DNA of 13,009 nucleotides from Candidatus Gottesmanbacteria bacterium CG_4_10_14_0_8_um_filter_37_24. Its GTDB lineage: Bacteria; Patescibacteriota; Microgenomatia; 2-02-FULL-39-11. The stretch covers positions 1-13,009 of the forward strand of contig PFMK01000092.1 in assembly GCA_002785215.1 (NCBI GenBank). The letters are read 5' to 3'. The first letter of the stretch is position 1, and each line of letters opens with the position of its first letter. Below are positions 6,432 through 13,009 of the stretch, in pieces. A program made the translations under genes and the position numbers. The notes beneath the pieces are model-generated. The model saw nothing but the letters and a program-made list of their open reading frames with translations. It did no database searches and was not told the DNA's origin.

Positions 6432-6589
6432 TATTTATAGAATCCGCAATAAGAGCATGCCTTATGAGGTAGTTTAGGTTTGCTACATTTGGGACATATA
6501 GAAATATTTAAAAGTTTTACTTTGAGGTTTGCTTTTTCTCTTTTTCCCTGTCTTCTTGATGAATGGCGTCTTTTCGGTAAAGGTGTCAT
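6431..6589 (-). CDS. rpmF: 50S ribosomal protein L32
   Basis: A 52-residue protein read from the ATG at 6587-6589 to the TAA at 6431-6433. It begins MTPLPKRRHSSRRQGKRE, matching the L32 'P.(K/R)R..S..R...RR' start, and contains a zinc ribbon CPKC...CSYC (four cysteines in two CxxC pairs) with PHKACSYCGFY near the C-terminus. The length is typical for bL32. All four cysteines are intact, so this is the zinc-binding form. It follows recG by 40 bp and overlaps the nusB ATG by one base. In many bacteria rpmF precedes plsX and the fab genes; here nusB and the acyl-carrier-like gene follow directly. Confidence 0.95.
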   Translation of the reverse strand: MTPLPKRRHSSRRQGKREKANLKVKLLNISICPKCSKPKLPHKACSYCGFYK

Positions 6590-6629
6590 AAAATATAAAG
6601 CTGATTTTTTATTAAGTTGATTTAGTTTG

Positions 6630-8687
6630 TTAATCCGGCGCTATGTTTCTAATTGTATATTTTTGCAGTTTTTCTCGCAAGAGGGGAAATTTACTTAAGC
6701 CCTTACCTTTAGACATCAGAGACTCAGCCGAATGTTTTGTTTCTTCAAATAGCTTCAAATCAGAGATATTGGCAATTTTTAAAAAGAAATGTCCATGCTG
6801 GTTTGTGCCGAAAATTTCACCAGAACCTCTGAGTTTTAGATCATATTCAGCCAGTTGCGGACCGTTATATATTTTTTCCAGTAATTTAATCCGGCTAATT
6901 GCCTTGAGGTTATCTGATTCCGAAAAAAGAAGACAAAAGGATTCCAGGTTATTTCTTCCGACTCTGCCTCTTAACTGATGTAATTGTGCCAGACCGTATC
7001 GTTCAGAGGCTTCAATCATCATTATTGTAGCATAAGGAATATCAATTCCAACTTCAACAACAGGGGTAGAAACGAGAATATCGATTTTATTATTTTTAAA
7101 TTGATCTATAATCTTATTTTTTTCATTCGTTTTCATTCGACCGTGGAGTAATCCCAGTTTGAGATCCGAGAAGATATCATGTTTCAAATATTCAAATTCT
7201 TTAACCGCTGCTTTGACTGATTTTATACTTTCCGATATTTCTATTAAAGGACATACGATAAAAGCTTGTTGATGGGGATTTGAAGAGAGAATTTTTTTTC
7301 TTATCCAAATGTAGGCAGCTGATCTTTTTATAAGCGGCACAACCCAGGTTTTTACTTGAATTCTGCCTAAAGGTAACTCATTTATTATCGACAAATCCAG
7401 ATCTGAGTATAAAGTCAGGGCAATTGTTCTCGGTATAGGAGTTGCGGTCATTGTTAATACATGAGGACTACCAACCTTTTCTCTGAGTTTAGATCTTTGT
7501 TCGACTCCAAAACGCTGTTGTTCATCTATTATTACTAAGCCAACCTTGCTTAATTTTGTTTTATTTGAAATTAAAGCATGAGTACCGATTAAGACATCCG
7601 GAATAATTTGATTTTGCTTTTTGGATGATCCCGTAACTAACCCTATTTTAACATTGAAAGGTGCTAATAGTTCACTTACGGTTTTGTAATGCTGAAAGGC
7701 AAGGATTTCTGTTGGTGCCATGATCACGGAATTATGACCGATTAAATAAGTCGCATACATGGCTATTGCCGCTACAACAGTTTTACCTGAACCGACATCG
7801 CCTTCCAAAAGCCTATTCATTGGTTTTTGAGAGACCAAGTCCTTAAGAATCTCTTGTACGGCTTTTGTTTGAGATTGAGTTAACTTGAAAGGTAAGTTAT
7901 TAATAAAATCATCTATTCGATCCTTGGTTTTGTCTAAATTCAAGACAAAATTTGCTTTTTTCTTATTCCATTGATTTCGTCTCAGTATCGAGGATAATTG
8001 CAAAATTAATAATTCATCGAAAGATAAGCGCTTTTTCGCTTCATCAGCTTCTATCAAGCTTTGAGGAAAATGTATTTTTAAAATAGCTTCTTTTTCATTG
8101 ACTAAATTATTCTGCTCGATTATTTCTTCAGGTAAAAATTCCTGTATATCGATGAACAATTTGAATAGAATAGAGTGAATTCTTGAACGAATCCATTTAG
8201 ATGATAATCCCTGAGTTTCGTTGTAAATAGGAACTAATCGTCCTGTATGAATAAGGTGACTATAAGAATTGTCCTGTTTGTCCTTTATTATTTCATATTC
8301 CGGTGAAATCAATATCAATCGTTTATCCTTCTCTTCGACTTTACCGGCTATCGAAATACGGGTTCCCTGAGACAGTATATTCACGAGAAATGGCTGATTA
8401 TACCAGAGGACGTCTATAGTACCGGTTTCATCGGATATGGAGGCAATTTGGATATTTTTACCGTATTTAGTAAAAATATTTTTTATTGATAGAACTTTTC
8501 CTATAATAGTGATGACATCATCTAAATGAATAGATTTAGTATTTGTGATTTTGGACAAATCATCATAACGGAATGGTATGTGATGTAGTAGGTCTCCGAT
8601 CGTGGTTATCCCTAATTTATTAAGTCTTTGGTGATATATGGGTCCGATCATCCTTAAATCGGAAACAGGAGTTTCAAGTGAAAGCAT
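6630..8687 (-). CDS. recG: ATP-dependent DNA helicase RecG
   Basis: A 685-residue RecG, of usual length, which drives fork reversal and branch migration at stalled replication forks. The order is as expected: an N-terminal helix-hairpin region (LRMIGPIYHQRLNKLGITTI, 11-30), an OB-fold wedge (about 55-135), then two RecA-like motor domains. Motor motifs are Walker A GDVGSGKT (296-303), APTEIL (324-329), motif II DEQQRFGVEQR (388-398), TATPIPRT (414-421), VSTPVVEVGIDIP (539-551) and QLRGRVGR (571-578). The C-terminal GSGEIFGTNQHG (621-632) corresponds to the GxGE(F/I)xGxxQxG translocation segment. Motif II is normally DEQH; here the His is Gln391. It begins with an ATG 13 bp after the small membrane peptide gene. 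Confidence 0.97.
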   Translation of the reverse strand: MLSLETPVSDLRMIGPIYHQRLNKLGITTIGDLLHHIPFRYDDLSKITNTKSIHLDDVITIIGKVLSIKNIFTKYGKNIQIASISDETGTIDVLWYNQPFLVNILSQGTRISIAGKVEEKDKRLILISPEYEIIKDKQDNSYSHLIHTGRLVPIYNETQGLSSKWIRSRIHSILFKLFIDIQEFLPEEIIEQNNLVNEKEAILKIHFPQSLIEADEAKKRLSFDELLILQLSSILRRNQWNKKKANFVLNLDKTKDRIDDFINNLPFKLTQSQTKAVQEILKDLVSQKPMNRLLEGDVGSGKTVVAAIAMYATYLIGHNSVIMAPTEILAFQHYKTVSELLAPFNVKIGLVTGSSKKQNQIIPDVLIGTHALISNKTKLSKVGLVIIDEQQRFGVEQRSKLREKVGSPHVLTMTATPIPRTIALTLYSDLDLSIINELPLGRIQVKTWVVPLIKRSAAYIWIRKKILSSNPHQQAFIVCPLIEISESIKSVKAAVKEFEYLKHDIFSDLKLGLLHGRMKTNEKNKIIDQFKNNKIDILVSTPVVEVGIDIPYATIMMIEASERYGLAQLHQLRGRVGRNNLESFCLLFSESDNLKAISRIKLLEKIYNGPQLAEYDLKLRGSGEIFGTNQHGHFFLKIANISDLKLFEETKHSAESLMSKGKGLSKFPLLREKLQKYTIRNIAPD

Positions 8688-8700
8688 AAAAATATATTAT

Positions 8701-8805
8701 TTACCTTAACAAAAACAAGGGAGCAAAGGATGTAGCAATCAAAGCTAGTGATGAAATTATAATAATTATTGTCCAGATTTTTTTATGTTTTCTGAAAAAT
8801 TCCAT
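8701..8805 (-). CDS. 34-residue single-pass membrane micropeptide
   Basis: A short frame from the ATG at 8803-8805 to the TAA at 8701-8703 fits neatly between tyrS (16 bp upstream) and recG (13 bp downstream). The product starts with a basic cap, MEFFRKHKKIW, followed by a continuous hydrophobic segment (about residues 12-32, rich in Ile, Leu, Ala and Phe) and ends LFLLR. It is therefore a predicted N-in single-span peptide. I recognise no family. Support comes from the tight fit in an otherwise gap-poor operon and the sensible charge pattern; there is no clear ribosome-binding site. Function is unknown. Confidence 0.6.
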   Translation of the reverse strand: MEFFRKHKKIWTIIIIISSLALIATSFAPLFLLR

Positions 8806-8821
8806 AAATTAAATATTGGAT

Positions 8822-10015
8822 TTACACTAATTTGATAAACCGATGCTTTCCTAATTTGATTGAGATTCCCTTCTTGGAAACAAGCTGTTTCGACGGATCT
8901 GAAATTTTTTGACCATCTATTGTTAAAGCTCCACTTAAAATGAGTCTTTTTGCTTCACTTTTACTTTTTACCATTTTGGCTTCATATAGTAAATCTAGAA
9001 TCTTTATTTTTTCCCCTTCTTTTATTTTATAGGATGGAATATCTATTGGTAAACGTTTTTCTTGGAAAGTTGTTTTAAAAAATTCTTGAGCGGATTTAGC
9101 TTCCTTATCGGTATATAACATTTTAAGTAAAGTAAAAGCTAATTTTTTCTTGTAAATCATTGGATTTGCACCATTATTTATTTCATTTTTATACATATCA
9201 ATTTCCGAAATAGATATATCCGTGATTAAAACGAAGCATTTGATGATGATGTCATCAGGCAGATTCATGACCATGCCAAATAGATTGTTTGGCTCCGCAG
9301 TCAGAGAAATTACATTGCCTTCTGTTTTGCCGATTTTTCTGCCAGCGGAATCTGTCAGTAAAGGCAAAGTCATGACATATTTTTCCTTATCCAGAAATTC
9401 CTTGACTAACTCCCGCCCTGTCAGCATATTGAAAGTCTGATCTGTACCGCCAATTTCTAAATCGACACCCATTGCTACAGAATCGTAGCCCTGAAGGATT
9501 GGGTAAATCGACTCCCTTAGATTTACAGGTAGCCCTTCTTTAATTCTTTTTTGGAACATGTCTCTCTCAATCAGTTGTTGGATTGAAAACCTTCCGAAAA
9601 GATCAAGAATTTTTATAAAAGTGAGTTGATTCAACCAGTCTCCGTTAAACATAACTTCAGCTTTATTTTTTCCTTCAAAACATACAATCTTTTGAGCTTG
9701 TTTTACGTAATCAATGGCATTATTTCTTAATTCTTCTCTGGTAAGGAATCTATCTCTTGCCGTAAGTTTTCCGGAAGGGTCTCCTGCTTGTCCTGTACCG
9801 TCACCTATCAGAAAAATGACATGATGGCCGAGATCCTGAAATTGCTTTAATTTTCTAAGTCCCACCATGTGTCCGATATGTAATTGAGTTCCTGTTGGAT
9901 CAAATCCCTGGTATAATTTTAACCGTTTTCCTGATCTTAAGATTTTTTCCAGATGCTGTTTGGAAGGATATATTTTATCTACTCCCCTTGTAAGCAATTC
10001 TTCTATTTTGTCCAT
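8822..10015 (-). CDS. tyrS: Tyrosyl-tRNA synthetase
   Basis: A 397-residue class I aminoacyl-tRNA synthetase that charges tRNA-Tyr. Motifs are the nucleotide-binding HIGH at 46-49 (in FDPTGTQLHIGHMVGLRKL), the tyrosine pocket region GQAGDPSGK (75-83), ILQGYDSVAMGVDLEIGGTD (173-192, with the TDQTFN element following), and the KMSKS-equivalent RKIGKTEGN (226-234). The C-terminus holds an S4 RNA-binding domain (about 336-395; SKSEAKRLILSGALTIDGQK) that contacts the tRNA long arm. The exact HIGH and the YDSVAM...D.EIGGTDQ pattern fit the TyrZ-like branch. The ATG at 10013-10015 fits the family start. No T-box leader is possible because the divergent PBP gene starts only 59 bp away. Confidence 0.97.
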   Translation of the reverse strand: MDKIEELLTRGVDKIYPSKQHLEKILRSGKRLKLYQGFDPTGTQLHIGHMVGLRKLKQFQDLGHHVIFLIGDGTGQAGDPSGKLTARDRFLTREELRNNAIDYVKQAQKIVCFEGKNKAEVMFNGDWLNQLTFIKILDLFGRFSIQQLIERDMFQKRIKEGLPVNLRESIYPILQGYDSVAMGVDLEIGGTDQTFNMLTGRELVKEFLDKEKYVMTLPLLTDSAGRKIGKTEGNVISLTAEPNNLFGMVMNLPDDIIIKCFVLITDISISEIDMYKNEINNGANPMIYKKKLAFTLLKMLYTDKEAKSAQEFFKTTFQEKRLPIDIPSYKIKEGEKIKILDLLYEAKMVKSKSEAKRLILSGALTIDGQKISDPSKQLVSKKGISIKLGKHRFIKLV

Positions 10016-10074
10016 ATATATAATATATCATATTTGTTTGCCCAAATATATTTTTTTTGTTAAACTTCCATTAC
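10016..10074. promoter_or_regulatory. Divergent promoter region between tyrS and the PBP gene
   Basis: The 59-bp AT-rich gap separates two divergent starts and must contain, or overlap, promoters for both. On the plus strand TATAAT occurs at 10019-10024; on the minus strand TTGGGC followed 16 bp later by TTATAT is a weak candidate for tyrS. A 7-bp inverted repeat, ATATTTG and CAAATAT (10030-10036 and 10043-10049), lies in the middle and could be an operator. Neither gene has a Shine-Dalgarno site. Exact promoter positions cannot be decided by eye. Confidence 0.4.
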
Positions 10075-12741
10075 ATGACCAAAAGAAATTTCTTTAATTA
10101 TATAAGGAGTTCAAAGAACTCCAGAAGAAATCGCTCTACTTCATATATTTCTTCATACAAAATGCGACTTTTGAAATTAAAAATAGGGAACTTTTTTTCA
10201 TCCTTTGCAATAATCGGATTTGTCAGCGTCATTCTACTGGCAATATTTCTTTTTCTTTGGTATTCTAGGAATTTACCTCAGCCTGACAAGGTAATAAGAA
10301 GAGAAGGTTTTTCCTCAATGATCTTGGATCGTAATGAAAAACCTGTATTTGACATATATTCTGATAAAAATAGGATACCCATTACTTTTAGTGATATTCC
10401 CGAATATTTGAAAAAGGCTACGGTAGCTATAGAAGATAAAGATTTTTACAAGCATCAGGGTTTTGATCCCAAAGGTATATTGAGGGCTTCTTTTAATATG
10501 CTGACTTTAAGAGGAATGCAGGGCGGGTCAACTTTAACACAACAATTAGTCAAGAACGTACTACTGACAACTGAAAGAACTCTACCCCGGAAAATAAAAG
10601 AATTTATATTATCTATCCAAATTGAGAGAAAATATTCCAAAGACGAAATTTTGCAGATGTATCTTAATGAAGCTCCATATGGTGGGACAATGTGGGGAAT
10701 AGAATCAGCCGCGAATGGATATTTTGGTAAGCATGCCAAAGATTTGACTATTCTAGAATGTGCAGTTCTGGCAGGTTTGCCGCAAAGACCGTCTTATTAT
10801 TCCCCTTTCGGATCTGATCCCAAGGCATATGTTGCTAGGACCGAGGAAGTATTAAGAAGAATGAAGGAAGATGCCTACATAACAGAAGCACAGGAGCATG
10901 AACTTAAAAGAGAATTACCTAATATTAAATTCAACAAATCAGCAAATCAACTTGTGGCACCGCATTTTGTTCAATATGTGAAAAATTTGCTCATCAAGCA
11001 ATTCGGTGAAAAAGTGGTAGAAGGAGGAGGTCTTCGGGTCACTACCACCTTGGATGTTGATTTACAAAGTAAAGTAGAAAGTATTGTCGGAGAGGAATTA
11101 GATAAGATAAAAAACTTAAACGCAACAAACGGTGCGGTTGTGGTAATTGATCCCCAAACCGGTGAGATTTTGGCATATATGGGCAGTAAAACTTATGAAT
11201 CTGCCGAGGAACCGGAATTTCAGGGAAAATTTGATGTGGTAAGCATGGGCTACCGTCAGCCGGGAAGCGCTCTCAAACCGATTACATACGCAGTAGCATT
11301 TTCCAAAAATTATACCCCTTCGTCGCTTCTTATGGATGTAGAAACGCATTTCCCCGGAGGAGCCGATAATCCCGACTATGTTCCCAAAAATTACGATAAC
11401 AAATTTAAAGGGCCTGTACAGATAAGATATGCTCTGGGTAATTCTATAAATATTCCGGCAGTTAAAATAACTGCTTTGGTCGGTATCAAAGAGGTATTAA
11501 AAAACGCATTTAATATGGGAATTTCTACGTTAGAGCCTACTGATAAAAATATACAGAGACTAGGACTTTCTCTTACCTTGGGCGGAGGGGAAGTAAGACT
11601 TCTGGATTTGACATCTGCATACGGCGTTTTTGCGACAAGAGGAATAAGAAACGAGCCCTTTTCTATCATAAAAGTTACAGATACCAGTGGAAAAACACTT
11701 TACGAACATAAAAAAACATCCGGTAAGAAAATATTGGGTGAAGATATCTGTTTTCTAATTAGTCAAATACTCTCTGATAATAATTCCAGAAAAGACGTTT
11801 TCGGAGAAAACAGTTATCTTGTGATTCCCGGAAAAACTGTATCAGTAAAGACAGGAACCACAGATGACAAAAAAGACAACTGGACAGTAGGATACACGTC
11901 TTCCGTGGTAATTGGTGTCTGGGTCGGTAATAATGATAATACACCTATGAATCCCAAATTGGCTTCTGGCGTGACAGGAGCAGCACCGATTTGGAACAGG
12001 ATAATTAAAGAGTACCTGAAGGATAAAAAAGAAGAACCTTTAGTTAAACCGGACAATATCATATCTTTACCTATTGACTCTTATGGAGGTGGCCTCCCTT
12101 ATGAGAATAAGCCAACCAGAAATGAATTTTTTATTAAAGGAACGGAGCCTACATCAATTTCATCAATATATAAAAAAATAAAACTATCTAAAAAAGACAA
12201 TAATAAACTGGCTAATACTGTCGAGATAGCCAATGGAGAATATGATGAAAAGTCTTTTATTGTATTTAGTGAAAATGACCCTACTTCAAAGGATGAAAAA
12301 AATAAATGGCAGGAAGGTATAAATGAATGGTTAAAAAGCCAAAGCGATCCTATGTTTCATCCACCAGCTGATATGTCAGACAATAACCAAGATAATGTAG
12401 TAGTAAAAATCAAACGTCCGGATAACATGTCAAGAACAGAAGATAATAATCTTAATATCCTGGCAGAAGCAAAAGCGGTCAAAGACATCAAAAAAATTGA
12501 ACTCTATATCGACGGTAATTTAAAAACTACCGTTACGAATAATTACCTTGATGAAAATATTGTACTATCAGATGGCAGGCATAAAATTAAAGTCAAGGCT
12601 TATGATACGGACGATAGAAATGGAGAGTCTGAAATTATGATAGGTGTAAAAACATCCGCAGAAGAACCTACTCCGATTCCTACAGCTGTTCCAACAGCAA
12701 TAATACCTACTCCTACAATTACTCCTAAATTGACACCTTAA
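10075..12741 (+). CDS. Class A penicillin-binding protein (transglycosylase/transpeptidase)
   Basis: A bifunctional peptidoglycan synthase of 888 residues from the ATG at 10075; a TTG six codons upstream is less likely. Order (888-residue numbering): a basic cytoplasmic tail (1-39); a membrane helix (about 40-62); a GT51 glycosyltransferase (about 80-255) with AIEDKDFYKHQG (catalytic Glu120), GGSTLTQQLVKN, and ERKYSKDEILQMYLN; then a transpeptidase (about 345-645) with SALK (active Ser398, Lys401), SIN (457-459) and KTG (592-594). The catalytic motifs are all intact. It then continues with an acidic linker, an immunoglobulin-like beta domain (about 774-860) and a Pro/Thr-rich tail (864-888). 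The enzyme acts on lipid II outside the membrane. The gene stands alone, divergent from tyrS. It resembles the PBP1A/PbpA group, but the exact subtype is not assigned. Confidence 0.95.
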   Translation: MTKRNFFNYIRSSKNSRRNRSTSYISSYKMRLLKLKIGNFFSSFAIIGFVSVILLAIFLFLWYSRNLPQPDKVIRREGFSSMILDRNEKPVFDIYSDKNRIPITFSDIPEYLKKATVAIEDKDFYKHQGFDPKGILRASFNMLTLRGMQGGSTLTQQLVKNVLLTTERTLPRKIKEFILSIQIERKYSKDEILQMYLNEAPYGGTMWGIESAANGYFGKHAKDLTILECAVLAGLPQRPSYYSPFGSDPKAYVARTEEVLRRMKEDAYITEAQEHELKRELPNIKFNKSANQLVAPHFVQYVKNLLIKQFGEKVVEGGGLRVTTTLDVDLQSKVESIVGEELDKIKNLNATNGAVVVIDPQTGEILAYMGSKTYESAEEPEFQGKFDVVSMGYRQPGSALKPITYAVAFSKNYTPSSLLMDVETHFPGGADNPDYVPKNYDNKFKGPVQIRYALGNSINIPAVKITALVGIKEVLKNAFNMGISTLEPTDKNIQRLGLSLTLGGGEVRLLDLTSAYGVFATRGIRNEPFSIIKVTDTSGKTLYEHKKTSGKKILGEDICFLISQILSDNNSRKDVFGENSYLVIPGKTVSVKTGTTDDKKDNWTVGYTSSVVIGVWVGNNDNTPMNPKLASGVTGAAPIWNRIIKEYLKDKKEEPLVKPDNIISLPIDSYGGGLPYENKPTRNEFFIKGTEPTSISSIYKKIKLSKKDNNKLANTVEIANGEYDEKSFIVFSENDPTSKDEKNKWQEGINEWLKSQSDPMFHPPADMSDNNQDNVVVKIKRPDNMSRTEDNNLNILAEAKAVKDIKKIELYIDGNLKTTVTNNYLDENIVLSDGRHKIKVKAYDTDDRNGESEIMIGVKTSAEEPTPIPTAVPTAIIPTPTITPKLTP

Positions 12742-12755
12742 TATATTGAGGTGTC
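12732..12755 (+). terminator. Stem-loop spanning the PBP stop codon
   Basis: A 24-nt near-perfect palindrome with arms GACACCTTAA and TTGAGGTGTC around TATA (one G-U pair) includes the TAA at 12739-12741. It could terminate or protect the PBP mRNA, but no T-run follows directly (next bases ATAAGTTTC), so it is not a standard intrinsic terminator. Confidence 0.35.
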
Positions 12756-12882
12756 ATAAGTTTCAAATGTCTTCCTCTTTTTGGAATTATTTCTTACCTA
12801 TTGGAAGGATACGAGCCTGTCGTGAAAATGTTAATTTCCTGGTTATTACGGGATTTCTAACAGATGAAGTATAGTATCTATA
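12756..12882. other. Non-coding spacer after the PBP gene
   Basis: About 125 bp with frequent stops in the plus-strand frames I read and no recognisable motif. I see no promoter, RNA gene or remnant of a transposase here. It separates the PBP gene from the hairpin-rich block that follows. Confidence 0.4.
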
Positions 12883-12925
12883 CCCTCTTACTGTATCCCG
12901 ATCAAATCGGGATCAGTCTAGAGGG
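12883..12925. repeat. Nested inverted repeat 1
   Basis: Inner arms ATCCCGAT (12895-12902) and ATCGGGAT (12906-12913) enclose a CAA loop. They are extended by ACTG (12890-12893) and CAGT (12914-12917) with a single bulged T, and by CCCTCT (12883-12888) and AGAGGG (12920-12925) across a small internal loop. Together this gives about 18 base pairs. No T-run follows, so a simple terminator reading is not favoured. A structured RNA or the end of a mobile element would fit. Confidence 0.65.
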
Positions 12926-12928
12926 GTT

Positions 12929-12988
12929 TATCCGCCTTCGCAGAAAACCACGAGTGTAAACTCGTGGATGAATGCGATATTGCGGATA
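12929..12988. repeat. Nested inverted repeat 2
   Basis: Three pairs of arms are nested: TATCCGC/GCGGATA (12929-12935, 12982-12988), TCGCA/TGCGA (12938-12942, 12973-12977), and CCACGAGT/ACTCGTGG (12948-12955, 12960-12967) around a GTAA loop. That is 20 base pairs in 60 nt. On the minus strand the inner hairpin is followed by TTTT, so it might end transcription from a gene to the right of the window. The shape also resembles subterminal palindromes of IS200/IS605-type elements and their non-autonomous relatives, but no transposase is present. Confidence 0.65.
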
Positions 12989-12989
12989 C

Positions 12990-13007
12990 CCTGAGCGAAT
13001 CCTGAGC
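12990..13007. repeat. Short direct repeat CCTGAGC at the window edge
   Basis: CCTGAGC occurs at 12990-12996 and again at 13001-13007, separated by GAAT. The stretch continues past the window edge, so its full unit cannot be seen. From memory, similar CCTGAGC/GCTCAGG-rich palindromic repeats occur in many intergenic regions of small-genome uncultivated bacteria; this is unverified. Confidence 0.45.
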
Positions 13008-13009
13008 TT

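Noticed and set aside
6643..6978. Plus-strand open frame of 111 codons opposite recG
   Set aside because: It is antisense to the conserved helicase C-terminal region and shows no family features.
10057..10074. TTG start for the PBP
   Set aside because: An ATG six codons later gives a normal N-terminus and avoids using a rare start.
11391..12062. Several minus-strand open frames opposite the PBP gene
   Set aside because: They overlap each other and the catalytic domain of a well-supported gene, with no recognisable protein features.
12883..12988. tRNA or a standard rho-independent terminator
   Set aside because: There is no cloverleaf or CCA-type acceptor arrangement, and no T-run follows the stems on the plus strand.
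12902..13009. Minus-strand frame open from the right edge across the hairpins
   Set aside because: The roughly 35 codons consist mostly of palindrome arms, giving an Arg/Pro-rich peptide without a domain. A repeat structure explains it better, although a gene tail cannot be fully excluded.
1..13009. CRISPR array, toxin-antitoxin pair, restriction system or prophage genes
   Set aside because: I see no regularly spaced repeats, and every sizeable gene fits pilus assembly, translation, DNA repair or cell-wall synthesis.

Overview
The window looks like chromosomal DNA from a small-genome Candidate Phyla Radiation (Patescibacteria) bacterium, most likely of the Microgenomates group. This is inferred from several things: AT-rich DNA; tightly packed genes that abut or overlap; almost no Shine-Dalgarno sites; a PilM/N/O pilus locus; stripped-down housekeeping clusters; and a penicillin-binding protein ending in a Pro/Thr-rich tail. 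No 16S gene is present, so the assignment rests on gene content and style alone.

Layout. (1) Positions 1-3892, plus strand: a type IV pilus assembly locus. It holds the 3' end of an unidentified upstream frame, a PilX-like membrane-anchored protein, an unrecognised single-pass membrane protein, then pilM, a pilN-like and a pilO-like gene. A good promoter (TTGACT-N18-TATGAT) and the window's only strong Shine-Dalgarno site sit before the unrecognised gene, so this gene and pilMNO probably form a transcription unit of their own. (2) Positions 3885-10015, minus strand, transcribed leftwards: tyrS, a 34-residue membrane peptide gene, recG, rpmF (L32), nusB, an acyl-carrier-protein-like gene, rnc, rpsP, khpA and trmD. 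All lie in one direction with gaps of 40 bp or less or short overlaps. (3) Positions 10075-12741, plus strand and divergent from tyrS: a class A penicillin-binding protein. (4) Positions 12742-13009: no convincing gene. This stretch is packed with nested inverted repeats and ends in a short direct repeat that the window edge cuts off.

How the genes work together. PilM (actin-like, cytoplasmic) and PilN/PilO (single-pass membrane proteins) form the inner-membrane alignment platform of a type IV pilus, and the PilX-like protein would be a minor pilin or accessory factor. The minus-strand block serves translation and RNA: tyrosine charging, ribosomal proteins L32 and S16, rRNA processing and antitermination (RNase III, NusB), tRNA m1G37 methylation and a KH RNA-binding protein, with RecG for replication-fork repair. 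Its order resembles the rpmF-fab-acpP-rnc-smc-ftsY-ffh-rpsP-khpA-rimM-trmD-rplS neighbourhood of many bacteria, with the fatty-acid, SRP, smc, rimM and rplS genes gone. The acyl carrier protein is retained but has lost its phosphopantetheine serine. The PBP builds peptidoglycan.

I see no clear new defence or mobile system. The points most worth a second look are the serine-less carrier protein, the structured 3' end, the unrecognised pilus-locus protein and the micro-ORF next to recG.
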